The position numbers and the translations under genes are program-made. Shown piece after piece: positions 40,313-49,000 of a stretch of DNA of 64,000 nt. Numbering within the stretch: the first letter of the stretch is position 1; every line of letters begins with the position of its first letter. Under the pieces are notes generated by a model that did not search any database, was not told the DNA's origin, and saw only the letters and a program-made list of their open reading frames with translations. The stretch comes from Labrenzia sp. OB1 (GTDB taxonomy: Bacteria > Pseudomonadota > Alphaproteobacteria > Rhizobiales > Stappiaceae): NCBI RefSeq assembly GCF_001624695.1, contig NZ_JSEP01000001.1:63286-127285 (forward strand). The letters are read 5' to 3'.

Positions 40313-41125
40313 TTATGGCCTGGTCACGCCTTCGGCGAGGGTTTGTATCAGGGCGACAGCACCGGAGATTGGCTGCAGGCGGCTCGTGGTGTCCGCCCCC
40401 AGCAGCAGGGAGACCTCTGCATATCTGGCAAGCGGACTTTCGCTCCTGTCGGTCAGGCAGACGATCCTGCGGCCCGAGACATGTGCGTCCAGCACCGCAT
40501 CCACCACATGCTTGGAGTAGGGTGAAAAGGCAATCGCGAACAGGATGTCGTTGTTGGCAAGCGTTGCGATCTGCGGTCCGGCCATGCCTCCGGCGAAATC
40601 CAGCAAACTGCAGGACCGTTCCCCCCGCAACAGGCAATAGTGCAGGTAGTCGGCAATCGGCCGCGACCGGCGCAGACCCGCGATATAGATATGTCGGGCT
40701 CCCCGCAGCATCTGGACAGCCTTGTTAAGAGCCTCCAGATCACAGTCCTTTTCCAGGTTCTTCAGGCTTTCCAGATGGGCTGCGATGCACTGGCCAAGAT
40801 CGGCCTTTATATCGCCCGGCGCCCCGTCCCTGTCGTGTTCCAGCACTTGCTCGCGGATGTCCGCATTGCCCTCGATGAGACGCTGGCGGAAAACTTTCTG
40901 CAGGTCCGAAAAACCGGTGTAACCGAATTCCTTGGCGAAACGGATCAGCGTCGAAGGCTGGATGCCAAGCGACTCCGCGATCACCGGCGTGGTGTTGAGC
41001 GCGAAGCTGTTGGGCGCCTCCAGCGAGGCGCGCGCAATGCGTTGAAGATGCGGGCTCAGATCTGAAAAACGGTCTCGAATCCGTTGCCGGAGGGCATCGA
41101 ACGTCTCTGGGGCCATATAGGTCAT
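40313..41125 (-). CDS. RpiR-family regulator with SIS domain
   Basis: This 270-residue regulator has an N-terminal HTH_6 domain (IAESLGIQPSTLIRFAKEFG, followed by YTGFSDLQKVFRQRL, about residues 45-80) and a C-terminal SIS phosphosugar-binding fold (ARHIYIAGLRRSRPIADYLH, then IAFSPYSKHVVDAVLDA and VCLTDRSESPLARYAE, about 140-250). RpiR-type proteins sense sugar phosphates or related metabolites and bind palindromic A/T-rich operators. It is divergent from the Liv-type importer and catabolic genes starting at 41300, which it probably controls. Confidence 0.9.
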   Translation of the reverse strand: MTYMAPETFDALRQRIRDRFSDLSPHLQRIARASLEAPNSFALNTTPVIAESLGIQPSTLIRFAKEFGYTGFSDLQKVFRQRLIEGNADIREQVLEHDRDGAPGDIKADLGQCIAAHLESLKNLEKDCDLEALNKAVQMLRGARHIYIAGLRRSRPIADYLHYCLLRGERSCSLLDFAGGMAGPQIATLANNDILFAIAFSPYSKHVVDAVLDAHVSGRRIVCLTDRSESPLARYAEVSLLLGADTTSRLQPISGAVALIQTLAEGVTRP

Positions 41126-41150
41126 GTGCGGTAAATCTCTGATTCACATG

Positions 41151-41212
41151 TTTGAATTTTTTTTCAAATTAGGAGAAAATTATTTCATTGACAATCATTG
41201 AAAATATTTTCA
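41151..41212. promoter_or_regulatory. Palindromic operator candidates in the RpiR/importer promoter region
   Basis: The A/T-rich divergent region holds a perfect 14-bp palindrome, TGAAAATATTTTCA (41199-41212), and an inverted repeat TTTGAA-N6-TTCAAA (41151-41168). Both have TGAAA/TTTCA-like half-sites of the kind bound by RpiR-family dimers. The first lies 87 bp before the binding-protein start; the second is 26 bp before the regulator start, which fits autoregulation. Confidence 0.55.
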
Positions 41213-41299
41213 CCCTTTTTGACACGGCGTTCAAATTGCTTGGAGGAGGAGTTCGAACACCGGCACCCGGCCCTGCGGGGCCGCTGATGGGAGGATCAG

Positions 41300-42589
41300 A
41301 TGTCTAATTCGAGAATATCGCGGCGCGCGCTCCTGGGAACGGCTGCCGCTGCCGGCGGTTTGACTGCCTTTGCCGGCCCCTGGAAACACAACAGGGTCTG
41401 GGCGCAAGCCACAGACAAGCCGATCAGGATCGGCATCACGTCCGATGCGAGTGGTCAATACGCCAATTCCGGCGCGAGCGATCGCCGCGGCATGATGATG
41501 GCGATTTCCGAGGTCAATGACCGTGGCGGTGTGCTCGGCCGCAAGATCGAAGTCACGCATATCGATACGGAGACCACCCCGGCAACCGGCTCGCGTGTGG
41601 CGGAACGGCTGATCAGCCGCGAGGACTGCGGCTTCCTGGTCGGCGCCGTCAGTTCCGGCGTCGCCAATGCCATCAGCCAGGTGGCCCAGCGCAACGGCGT
41701 GATCTACCTGAACACCAATTCGTCCTCACCAACCGAAAGCGGCAAGAACTGCCACCGGGTGAAATTCGTCTGGGACGGCAATGGAACCAACTTCGCCAAG
41801 GCCGCCGTTCGCAATTCGATCGACGCCTATGGCGGCAAGGTTCTGCTGCTGACCAATGATTACGTCTGGGGGCATGACACCGCGAAATCGACCCGTGCCC
41901 TGGTCGAGCAATATGGCGGTGAAATCGTCGACGAGATCCTGATCCCGCAAGGCACCCGCGACTTCTCGGCGGCCCTGTTGAAGATCCAGCAGGACAACCC
42001 GGCCGTGGTTGCCGCCGCCGTCGGTGGAGACGACCAGATCGCCCTGCGCCAGCAGGTCGCCCAGCTCGGCATGGGGGCCAAGCCCGCCTGGATCAACAAC
42101 CAGCAGGACTGGCCGGATGTCTACGGCCTGCCGCTCGACAACCTGTTCGGCGTGTTCGGGACCACCTGGTACTACGGCCTCGACCTGCCCGGCGTGAAGG
42201 AATTCGTGGAACGCTACCAGGCCATGTACCCCGACACCTCGATGCGTGTTCCGGGCAACGTGTTCTACAACGGCTACATGGCGACCAGCGAATTGCTGAA
42301 GGCCATTGAGCGCGCCGGATCCACGAACAACATCGCGATCATCAAGGAGCTTGAAGGTCACGTCATGCCGGCAGCCGAACGCATGCAGCACGACGACGCG
42401 GTGATCGACCCGCTCACCCACCAGGTCCAGCAGTCTATCTATCTGGCAACGGCGAACGACGAGCCGAGGGATGAGAACGACATGTTCAAGATCCTGACGC
42501 AGTCGAGCCCGCAGGACGTGCGCGACGAAGGGGCTCTCGAAGCCTGCAAGCTGGAAAGCTACGAGGACACGCCGACCTTCGACGCGTGA
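41300..42589 (+). CDS. Branched-chain-amino-acid-type (Liv) ABC substrate-binding protein
   Basis: This 429-residue periplasmic binding protein of the LivK/urea/amide class carries a twin-arginine signal (SNSRISRRALLGTAAAAGG), so it may be exported folded. The mature part has the two-lobe type I fold: KPIRIGITSDASGQYANSGA, INEVNDRGG-like ISEVNDRGGVLGRKIEV, FLVGAVSSGVANAISQVAQR, and VFYNGYMATSELLKAIERAG. It heads the operon for the two permeases and ATPases that follow. The ligand is unknown. The catabolic genes downstream (oxidoreductases, aldolase) argue for a polyhydroxy compound rather than an amino acid. Confidence 0.9.
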   Translation: MSNSRISRRALLGTAAAAGGLTAFAGPWKHNRVWAQATDKPIRIGITSDASGQYANSGASDRRGMMMAISEVNDRGGVLGRKIEVTHIDTETTPATGSRVAERLISREDCGFLVGAVSSGVANAISQVAQRNGVIYLNTNSSSPTESGKNCHRVKFVWDGNGTNFAKAAVRNSIDAYGGKVLLLTNDYVWGHDTAKSTRALVEQYGGEIVDEILIPQGTRDFSAALLKIQQDNPAVVAAAVGGDDQIALRQQVAQLGMGAKPAWINNQQDWPDVYGLPLDNLFGVFGTTWYYGLDLPGVKEFVERYQAMYPDTSMRVPGNVFYNGYMATSELLKAIERAGSTNNIAIIKELEGHVMPAAERMQHDDAVIDPLTHQVQQSIYLATANDEPRDENDMFKILTQSSPQDVRDEGALEACKLESYEDTPTFDA

Positions 42590-42609
42590 CCGCCACTGCG
42601 CAGTTCATC

Positions 42610-42642
42610 CCCGGCCCGGACCATCGCTTGTTCGGGCCCGGG
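42610..42642 (+). promoter_or_regulatory. Stem-loop after the Liv-type binding-protein gene
   Basis: CCCGGCCCG (42610-42618) can pair with CGGGCCCGGG (42633-42642) with a single bulged G. It lies 21 bp after the binding-protein stop and before the first permease gene. No T-run follows. This is the third such hairpin in the window directly behind a receptor or binding-protein gene. Confidence 0.5.
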
Positions 42643-42697
42643 AGAAATCCAGACCTCCTCGCGTCCGGTCTCCGGGACGCCTTCAGATACGGGCGAC

Positions 42698-43618
42698 ATG
42701 ATCGAGCTCCTGCCCCACATCGTCAACGGCCTCACCCTCGGACTTCTGTTCGCGCTCATTGCGCTTGGCTTCACGCTGATCGTCGGGGTCATGGAAGTCA
42801 TCAATCTTGCCCATGGATCCCTCTTTGCGCTCGGCGCTTATTTCGCCCTGGCGACCATAGGTGGCGACTGGTTCGCGAGTACGGAATTCGGCATCTGGTG
42901 GCTGGGTCTCCCCATCGGAACACGTTATGCCACCGCGCTCGCGGTGGGTCCGCTTCTGGCGGCCGCTTCCGGCATGGCGATCGAACTCTGCCTGCGGCCA
43001 ACTTATGGCAAGGCCCCGCTCTACGGCCTGCTTCTGACATTCGGCGCGGCCCTCGTGGTGGAAGAAGTCATCCGCCTTGTCTGGGGAACCGGCGAACAAA
43101 ACCTCTCCGTTCCGCAAGCCATCAACGGCGCGTTCCTGATGGGCGGGTTGATCTTCTCCAAATACAAGTTCTTCGCCGCAGCCTTCGCGCTTGCCGCCAT
43201 CGCCCTGGTCTGGGTGTTCCTGGAGCGCACGCCCTATGGCGCGATCATCAAGGCGGGAAGCCACGACAGCGAAATGGTGCGGGCACTTGGATACGACCTG
43301 TCCAAATTGCGGCTTCTGGTCTTCGGCTTCGGCGCGGCCCTCGCCGGTCTGGCCGGAATAATACTGGCGCCGATCTGGGGACTCCGGCCGCATATCGGGC
43401 TGGACGTGGTGATCCCGGCCTTTCTGATCATCGTGATCGGCGGCGTTGGAAGTTTCTGGGGCGCGGTGCTGGCCGCCCTTCTCGTCGGAATGTCCGTCGG
43501 CATCACCGGAGCCTATGCACCGGCCTGGTCGATGATGTCGATGTATCTGCTGCTCATCGCCGTTGTCGGATTTCGCGCCCGCGGTCTGCTGGGTCGCAAG
43601 AGCGCCTTGGAGAATTGA
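42698..43618 (+). CDS. Liv-type ABC permease (LivH family)
   Basis: This 306-residue membrane protein has about eight helices. Family motifs are GLTLGLLFALIALGFTLIVG at the start, EVINLAHGSLFALGAYFA, and LAGIILAPIWGL with VIVIGGVGSFWGAVLAALLVG near the end. It forms half of the import channel. A four-base gap separates it from the LivM-type gene. Confidence 0.92.
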   Translation: MIELLPHIVNGLTLGLLFALIALGFTLIVGVMEVINLAHGSLFALGAYFALATIGGDWFASTEFGIWWLGLPIGTRYATALAVGPLLAAASGMAIELCLRPTYGKAPLYGLLLTFGAALVVEEVIRLVWGTGEQNLSVPQAINGAFLMGGLIFSKYKFFAAAFALAAIALVWVFLERTPYGAIIKAGSHDSEMVRALGYDLSKLRLLVFGFGAALAGLAGIILAPIWGLRPHIGLDVVIPAFLIIVIGGVGSFWGAVLAALLVGMSVGITGAYAPAWSMMSMYLLLIAVVGFRARGLLGRKSALEN

Positions 43619-43622
43619 ACCT

Positions 43623-44654
43623 GTGATTTCCCTCTCCGACATTCCCGCGCGTGGCGGATCCCCATTCACACGATCGATGGGACTGTTCGTGCTGCTGCTG
43701 CTGACCGCGCCATTCTGGCTGGAGCCCATCGGCCTTTATCAGTATCTCGGAATGGAGATCGCCATCTGGATCCTGTTCGCCCTCGGTTTCAATCTCCTGT
43801 TCGGATATGCCGGCCTGCATTCCTTCGGTCATGGCGCCTATCTCGGCATCGGTGCCTATGCGTTCGGGCTGTTCCAGCAGAACGTCACCCTCAACCTCTG
43901 GGGTGGGCTGCTGGCGGCAATCGCCGCCGCGACACTTGCCGGCGCCATTGTCGGGGCCTTCGTGTCCCATCGCCGGGGCATCTACTTCGCACTGATGACA
44001 ATCGCCTTCGGACAGGTTTTCTGGTTCGCCGCCATCAAGCTGCACAGCGTCACCGGTGGCGAGGACGGACTGCTCGGCATTCCAAGACCCAACCTTGTCG
44101 TCGGCCCTCTGAAACTCGATATTTCCGACAACAGAACGCTGTACTGGTTCGTAACGATTGTGCTTCTTGTTGCCGTTCTGGCGCTCTGGCGGTTGGTCAA
44201 CGCGCCCTTCGGACGTGTCCTGCAGGCAATCCGGCAGAACGAAACCCGCGCCCGCTTCGTCGGCTACAACGTCTGGCTCATCAAGTGGCTGACATTCGTC
44301 GTGTCAGCCGGCTTCGCAGGCCTTGCAGGCGGGCTGTTCGCGATGGCCCAGGAAAGCGCCTATCCCGATGTCATGAGCCTGCATCAGTCCGGCCTGATCG
44401 TCATGATGGTGCTCGTCGGCGGCGGCCTCGTCAGCTTCTGGGGACCGGTGTTCGGCGTGCTTCTCTACTTCATTGCCCGCGACATTATCGGCGGCCTGAC
44501 GGAAACGTGGCTTTTGTGGTTCGGCCTGATGTTCGTCATCATGGTGATGGTCCGCCCGGAGGGCTTGGCGGGTCTGTTCCACGTGCTGCGCACGTGCCTG
44601 CCGCCCGGACCCCGCAAAGCGGTCGGACCAGCCGCCCACCCCGGGAGGGCCTGA
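43623..44654 (+). CDS. Liv-type ABC permease (LivM family)
   Basis: GTG 43623 follows a GGAG site, giving 343 residues; an in-frame start 20 codons upstream lies inside the LivH gene. The LivM pattern is clear: IWILFALGFNLLFGYAGLHS, FGHGAYLGIGAYAFGLF, LMTIAFGQVFWFAAIKLHSV, TGGEDGLLGIP, RVLQAIRQNETRARFVGYNV and FAGLAGGLFAMAQESA. It completes the channel with the LivH-type subunit. Confidence 0.92.
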   Translation: MISLSDIPARGGSPFTRSMGLFVLLLLTAPFWLEPIGLYQYLGMEIAIWILFALGFNLLFGYAGLHSFGHGAYLGIGAYAFGLFQQNVTLNLWGGLLAAIAAATLAGAIVGAFVSHRRGIYFALMTIAFGQVFWFAAIKLHSVTGGEDGLLGIPRPNLVVGPLKLDISDNRTLYWFVTIVLLVAVLALWRLVNAPFGRVLQAIRQNETRARFVGYNVWLIKWLTFVVSAGFAGLAGGLFAMAQESAYPDVMSLHQSGLIVMMVLVGGGLVSFWGPVFGVLLYFIARDIIGGLTETWLLWFGLMFVIMVMVRPEGLAGLFHVLRTCLPPGPRKAVGPAAHPGRA

Positions 44655-44655
44655 C

Positions 44656-45399
44656 GTGACGCTGTTCAAGGCCAGGAACATACAAAAACGCTTCGGAGCC
44701 CGTGTCGTTCTGGAGAATATCTCCCTGTCGGTGGAGGAAGGCACGGTGCACGGCATCATGGGCCCCAACGGCGCCGGCAAGACCACCTGTTTCCACGTCC
44801 TGACCGGCTTCTACCCACCGGATGACGGCAGGATCACCTTCGAGGGACATGACATTACCGGCCGCAAGCCGCACCAGATCGCCAGACTGGGAATATCCCG
44901 ATCGTTCCAGATCATGAACCTGTTCGACGATACGGTTGTCATCGAGAACGTGATCCTGGCGCTGCCTGACTTCCGTGCCCTCAGCTTCAATGTCACCCGG
45001 AACGTTTTCGACGACATCACGCTGGTCGACCGGGCCCTGGAGGTGCTGGACCGGGTAGGCCTCGCCGACCGCGCCTGGCAGAAGGCAGCCTCCCTGTCCT
45101 ACGGCAACAGGCGGGCTCTGGAGATCGCCGTAGCGCTCGCGGCGGACCCGCGCATCGTCTTTCTCGATGAACCGACATCGGGGCTCGGCGCAGAGGCGAC
45201 CCTCCGGCTCATGGAGCTGATCCGGAATTTGAGAGAGGCCTACACAATCGTCATAATCGAGCATGACATGCGTTTCCTGTTCGAACTGGCCGACACGATC
45301 TCCGTCATACACTGGGGTCAGGTTATCGCCGAGGACACGCCGGCCGCCCTCAGAGCCAATAAATGGGTCGCCCGCTCCGCCCTGGGGGATGTTGCGTGA
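44656..45399 (+). CDS. Liv-type ABC ATPase (LivG family)
   Basis: This 247-residue ATPase starts at GTG 44656 with GGGAGGG upstream. Walker A is GPNGAGKTT, the Q-loop region is ISRSFQIMNLFDD, the signature is the variant LSYGNRRALEIAVAL in place of LSGGQ, Walker B is RIVFLDEPTSGLG, and the switch His is in IIEHDMRF. The LSYGxxR form is common in LivG proteins. Its stop overlaps the LivF-type start by one base. Confidence 0.92.
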   Translation: MTLFKARNIQKRFGARVVLENISLSVEEGTVHGIMGPNGAGKTTCFHVLTGFYPPDDGRITFEGHDITGRKPHQIARLGISRSFQIMNLFDDTVVIENVILALPDFRALSFNVTRNVFDDITLVDRALEVLDRVGLADRAWQKAASLSYGNRRALEIAVALAADPRIVFLDEPTSGLGAEATLRLMELIRNLREAYTIVIIEHDMRFLFELADTISVIHWGQVIAEDTPAALRANKWVARSALGDVA

Positions 45400-46094
45400 T
45401 GCTCGAAGTCAACAGGATAGAAACCTTCTACGGCGAAACCCAGGCCCTCTTCGGTCCCTCGCTCCGCGTCGGCGAGGCCGAAATCGTCGCCCTTCTGGGT
45501 CCCAACGGCGCCGGCAAGACAACAACGATCCGCTCGATCCTCGGCCTGTCGCAGCCCAGAAGCGGACAGATCAGATTCGACGGCAAGGACATCACCACTT
45601 TGCCGACCCACAAGATTTCACGGCTCGGGATCGGCTGGGTACCTGACGATCGGCGGGTATTTCCAACCCTCACCGGCCGGAGAAATCTCGCCCTCGGCAC
45701 CCGCAGGACGCGCTTCCGTTCCTGGAACCAGTCGGATATGTGCGGCATCTTTTCGGCGCTCGAATATCTGCTGCCCCGCGAGTGCGAGAACATGTCAGGC
45801 GGCGAGCTGCAGATGGTCGCGATCAGCCGGGCCCTGATGGGCTCTCCCGGTCTGGTGCTGCTGGACGAACCGAGCCAGGGCCTTGCACCGAAAATCGTGC
45901 AGGATGTTCTGAAGACTGTCCTGCGCCTGAAGCAGGAAGGTGTTTCCTGCCTGGTCGTCGAACAAAACGCACTTGCCGCGCTGGAAGTCTCCGACCGGGC
46001 CTATGTCATGGACCGGGGCGTTGTCATTCATGAAGGCCCGGCCCGGGACCTATTGCACAATGCGCCGCTCAGGCGGCAATTGATCGGGATGTAA
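45399..46094 (+). CDS. Liv-type ABC ATPase (LivF family)
   Basis: This 231-residue ATPase starts at ATG 45399. Walker A is GPNGAGKTT, the signature is MSGGELQMVAISRAL, Walker B is LVLLDEPSQGLAP, and the LivF-typical SCLVVEQNALAALEVSDRAY contains the catalytic switch region, with Gln in place of the usual His (VVEQN is normal for LivF). A complete importer is thus encoded by five genes, and the additional ATPase-like gene that follows is unexpected. Confidence 0.92.
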   Translation: MLEVNRIETFYGETQALFGPSLRVGEAEIVALLGPNGAGKTTTIRSILGLSQPRSGQIRFDGKDITTLPTHKISRLGIGWVPDDRRVFPTLTGRRNLALGTRRTRFRSWNQSDMCGIFSALEYLLPRECENMSGGELQMVAISRALMGSPGLVLLDEPSQGLAPKIVQDVLKTVLRLKQEGVSCLVVEQNALAALEVSDRAYVMDRGVVIHEGPARDLLHNAPLRRQLIGM

Positions 46095-46096
46095 CC

Positions 46097-46720
46097 ATGA
46101 CCGGGATGCTGGAAGTCAGAAGTCTTGAGAAGATCTATACAAAGAGCCGCCTTGACCGGACGCCGGCCTTTCGTCTGCAGGCCGACTTCAGCATTGACGC
46201 CCCCCGCGTGGTGGGCATGATGGGGCCGAACGGCTCGGGCAAGACGACGCTTTTCGAACTCATCACCGGTTCGAATGCCCCGACCTCCGGTGAGGTGCTG
46301 GTGGCCGGACGCAACATTCACAAGATCCGTACGGACCAGCGCGACCGGCTGGCGATTCATTATCATCAATCCTATCAGGTGCGCCATTTCAGGTCATTCA
46401 AACCAAACATGCTGATGGAGCCTGCCCGTTCGAACTATCCGATGCTGCATCTGTTCGACGAACCCCAGTTCAACACTCAGGACGGTTATATCGGTTTCAT
46501 GCTCGACTTTTTTCGCAAGCTGCAGGCCGAAGGCCGTCTGGTCTTTCTGTGCGTTCATCCCAACGAGCGCTTCCATCTGGAAATCGTGCAGGAGGTCTGC
46601 GAGAGTTTCATCTTCGTCGAGAAAGGAACTGTTACCCCCTTCGCCGATTACCCGACCATGCTCGCGCACGAACCGGCACAGGCTTATCTCGGCGATCTAC
46701 TGACGGAGCGTGCAGCATGA
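46097..46720 (+). CDS. ABC-like ATP-binding protein without signature motif
   Basis: This 207-residue protein has a good Walker A (GMMGPNGSGKTTLFELITGS, about residues 40-59), the following SGEVLVAGRNI strand, a possible Q-loop (HYHQSYQVRHF), a Walker B-like YPMLHLFDEPQF and a switch His in FLCVHPNERFH. The helical subdomain carrying the LSGGQ signature is missing: about 25 residues between QSYQVRHF and LHLFDEP hold only RSFKPNMLMEPARSNYP. It could not form the usual composite ATP site with itself. It is the third ATPase in a Liv-type operon that needs two. The intact reading frame and tight spacing (2 bp after LivF, ATGA overlap with the cupin) show it is maintained. Its role is unknown; it may be regulatory. 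Confidence 0.75.
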   Translation: MTGMLEVRSLEKIYTKSRLDRTPAFRLQADFSIDAPRVVGMMGPNGSGKTTLFELITGSNAPTSGEVLVAGRNIHKIRTDQRDRLAIHYHQSYQVRHFRSFKPNMLMEPARSNYPMLHLFDEPQFNTQDGYIGFMLDFFRKLQAEGRLVFLCVHPNERFHLEIVQEVCESFIFVEKGTVTPFADYPTMLAHEPAQAYLGDLLTERAA

Positions 46721-47037
46721 GCACAGTTTTTCAAAAAAACGCCTATTCCCTGCCAGTCATGGCGGACGCGGTCCGAGAGGACTTCCCAGGATTCTCGTTC
46801 GGGACCTTTGAAGATCCTCCAGGCCAGGTGTGGGCGGATTTTGTCCACGATACCGACGAATTCGTCGTTGTCGCCGGCGGTGAGCTGACCATCGAGGTGT
46901 CCGGGGAAAGCGCCCGCTGCGGGCCCGGGGATCTTGTCCCCATTCCTGCGCATGCCAGCCATACATTGCGCACCCTTTCTCCGCACGGATCGACCTGGCA
47001 TTACGGTTACGGATCGTTTGGAGGCGCCCATGCCTAA
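46717..47037 (+). CDS. Small cupin-domain protein
   Basis: This 106-residue single-domain cupin shows a first motif at about residues 43-63 (HDTDEFVVVAGGELTIEVSG, with H-x3-E and the following G) and a second around CGPGDLVPIPAHASHTL with His for the metal site. Such cupins are isomerases, sensors or dioxygenase-like proteins acting on sugars and organic acids. It is co-translated with the ABC-like gene upstream (ATGA) and overlaps the next oxidoreductase gene by eight bases, so a step in the same pathway is likely. Confidence 0.8.
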   Translation: MSTVFQKNAYSLPVMADAVREDFPGFSFGTFEDPPGQVWADFVHDTDEFVVVAGGELTIEVSGESARCGPGDLVPIPAHASHTLRTLSPHGSTWHYGYGSFGGAHA

Positions 47038-48031
47038 TCCCCTTCGCGTCGCCGTGGTCGGCTGCGGCATGATCAGCGTCTATCATCTCAAGGCCTGGCA
47101 ATCGGCCGGAGTGGAACTTGTCGCCCTCTGCGACACGGATCCGGCCAAGGCAGAAGCCCGCGCGGCGGAATTCAACGTGTCACGGGTCTATTCGGATGCT
47201 GCCGCCATGTTCAGCGACGGTGGCATCGATGCCGTCGACATTGCCGCCTCCGTCGGTGCGCATGGGCCGGTCGCACGGTTGGCCGCCGATCATGGCATCC
47301 ACATCATGTGCCAGAAACCGCTCACGGAAACTGTCGCGGAGGCTGAACAACTCGTCGATTATGTCGGAGAGCGCGTGCGGTTCATGGTGCATGAAAACTA
47401 TCGCTTCCGTCCCCATTACATGACTGTCCGGCGCTGGATCGGTGAAGGCCGCATCGGCCGTGTCCGTCATGCCGCCATTGCCTGCCGGGGGTCCGGCCTG
47501 TGCGCCCGCGACGGCACGGTGCCCTTCCTCGTGGAGCGGCAGCCCTACCTGACCGGTTTCAAGCGCAATCTCGTCTTCGAGACGATGATCCATCATCTCG
47601 ACGTTCTCAGGTGCCTGTGCGGTCCGCTCAAGGTGGTCGCCGCCCGGCTCAACCGGCTTGCCGAAGGGCTGCCCGGCGAGGACACCGCCTCGATCCTGCT
47701 TGAAGGCGAGAACGGTTTCATCGCGACGGCAGACGGCTGCCTTGTCGCTCCGGGATATCCGCAGTTGCATGGCGACCGGCTCGAGGTGATAGGCACCACA
47801 GGCACCATCGTCATGGAGTTGAACCGGATCTTCGTGGTCGGCGAGGAAGACAGCGCCGAGGAGGTGGATCTGCTCGGCCGCTATCAGGAATGTTTCGATC
47901 TGACCATGGCCGCTTTCGTTACCGGCCTGCAGCAAGAGACGCCTTTCGAGACGGACCGGCTGGACAATCTGGAGACATTGCGGCTGATGGAAAGCGTCTA
48001 TCGCGCTGCCGGTGTGGAGGTGGGGTCATGA
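47030..48031 (+). CDS. Gfo/Idh/MocA-family oxidoreductase
   Basis: This 333-residue NAD(P)-dependent dehydrogenase starts at ATG 47030. It has a Rossmann N-terminus (RVAVVGCGMISVYHLKAWQS), the family motif QKPLTETVAEAEQLVD (usually EKP, here QKP at about residue 95) and the catalytic-region helix ETMIHHLDVLRCLCG with its His pair. The family oxidises or epimerises sugars, inositols and related polyols. The E-to-Q change in EKP is unusual but the Lys that matters for catalysis is kept. Downstream SDR, ALDH and aldolase genes suggest it oxidises the imported compound. Confidence 0.85.
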   Translation: MPNPLRVAVVGCGMISVYHLKAWQSAGVELVALCDTDPAKAEARAAEFNVSRVYSDAAAMFSDGGIDAVDIAASVGAHGPVARLAADHGIHIMCQKPLTETVAEAEQLVDYVGERVRFMVHENYRFRPHYMTVRRWIGEGRIGRVRHAAIACRGSGLCARDGTVPFLVERQPYLTGFKRNLVFETMIHHLDVLRCLCGPLKVVAARLNRLAEGLPGEDTASILLEGENGFIATADGCLVAPGYPQLHGDRLEVIGTTGTIVMELNRIFVVGEEDSAEEVDLLGRYQECFDLTMAAFVTGLQQETPFETDRLDNLETLRLMESVYRAAGVEVGS

Positions 48032-48849
48032 ACCATCCGGCAGGCAGCCTGACGCCTGAAATCGATCTCAAGGTCGTGGACCGCCTGTTCGACATCTCCG
48101 GATTGCGGGTATTCGTTCCGGGCGGATACGGTGCCATCGGCGAGGCGATCTCCATCGCCATGGCACGGCTGGGCGCGGAAGTGGTAATCGCCGGCCCCAC
48201 GCTGGAGAAAGCCGTCGCGCTCGCCGAACGCATTGCGGTTCTCGGTGGACGGGCCCACGGACTTGTGCTCGATGCCCGAAAGGTAAGCGCCATCGAGACC
48301 TGCAGCCGTGAAGCCGTTTCGCTGATGGGAGGAATCGACGTTCTGGTCAATTGCGTCGGCATTCAGCGCGAACAGGCGCTGATGGAAGTGACTGAAGAGA
48401 CTTTCGACGAGATGTACGAGACAAACCTGAAATCGGCGATGTTTCTGGCCCAGTCGGTGGCCCGCGACCAGATCAGCCGCGGAATCTCGGGCCGGCACAT
48501 TCACCTGTTGTCCGTTCGCTCGCAACTTGCCCTCAGAGGGCGCGGCTACTCCGCCTACTGCGCCACCAAGGGCGGACTGGCCATGCTGGTCAAGCAGCAC
48601 GCCATGGAGCTTGCCCCGCACGGCATAACCGTCAACGGCGTCGCCCCGACCTTCATCCGCTCGGAACGCATCCGGCCTCATCTCGACAAGCCCGCCTTCC
48701 GGGATTTCATCCTTGAGCGCAATCCCCTCGGACGGATCGGCGACCCGATGGAAGTCGCCGGGCAGGTGATCACATTTGCCTCCGAGGCAGGCAGCTACAT
48801 GACCGGACAGGTTGTTTATGTGGACGGCGGAGTAACGGCCTCGCAATGA
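48028..48849 (+). CDS. Short-chain dehydrogenase/reductase
   Basis: This 273-residue classical SDR has a cofactor loop that reads VFVPGGYGAIGEAIS (TGxxxGIG variant), an NCVGIQREQ strand, and the catalytic SVRSQLALRGRGYSAYCATK (Ser, Tyr-x3-Lys). It ends with GQVVYVDGGVTASQ as usual. The start overlaps the preceding gene (ATGA). A role in oxidising or reducing a sugar-like intermediate is inferred from neighbours. About 150 bp without a gene separate it from the aldehyde dehydrogenase. Confidence 0.88.
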   Translation: MNHPAGSLTPEIDLKVVDRLFDISGLRVFVPGGYGAIGEAISIAMARLGAEVVIAGPTLEKAVALAERIAVLGGRAHGLVLDARKVSAIETCSREAVSLMGGIDVLVNCVGIQREQALMEVTEETFDEMYETNLKSAMFLAQSVARDQISRGISGRHIHLLSVRSQLALRGRGYSAYCATKGGLAMLVKQHAMELAPHGITVNGVAPTFIRSERIRPHLDKPAFRDFILERNPLGRIGDPMEVAGQVITFASEAGSYMTGQVVYVDGGVTASQ

Positions 48850-49000
48850 CCGTCAAGCTCCGGAGTCCACGCAGGCCCGGAGGCCCCTCGCCCTGAACCA
48901 GTCCGGGCAGATCTGCGATTTTGACTTTCATGAAACGGTTTCGGCACGGCAGTGCCTGAACCGGTTATTCTCTGACACACGATCATGAACAGGTAAAAAG

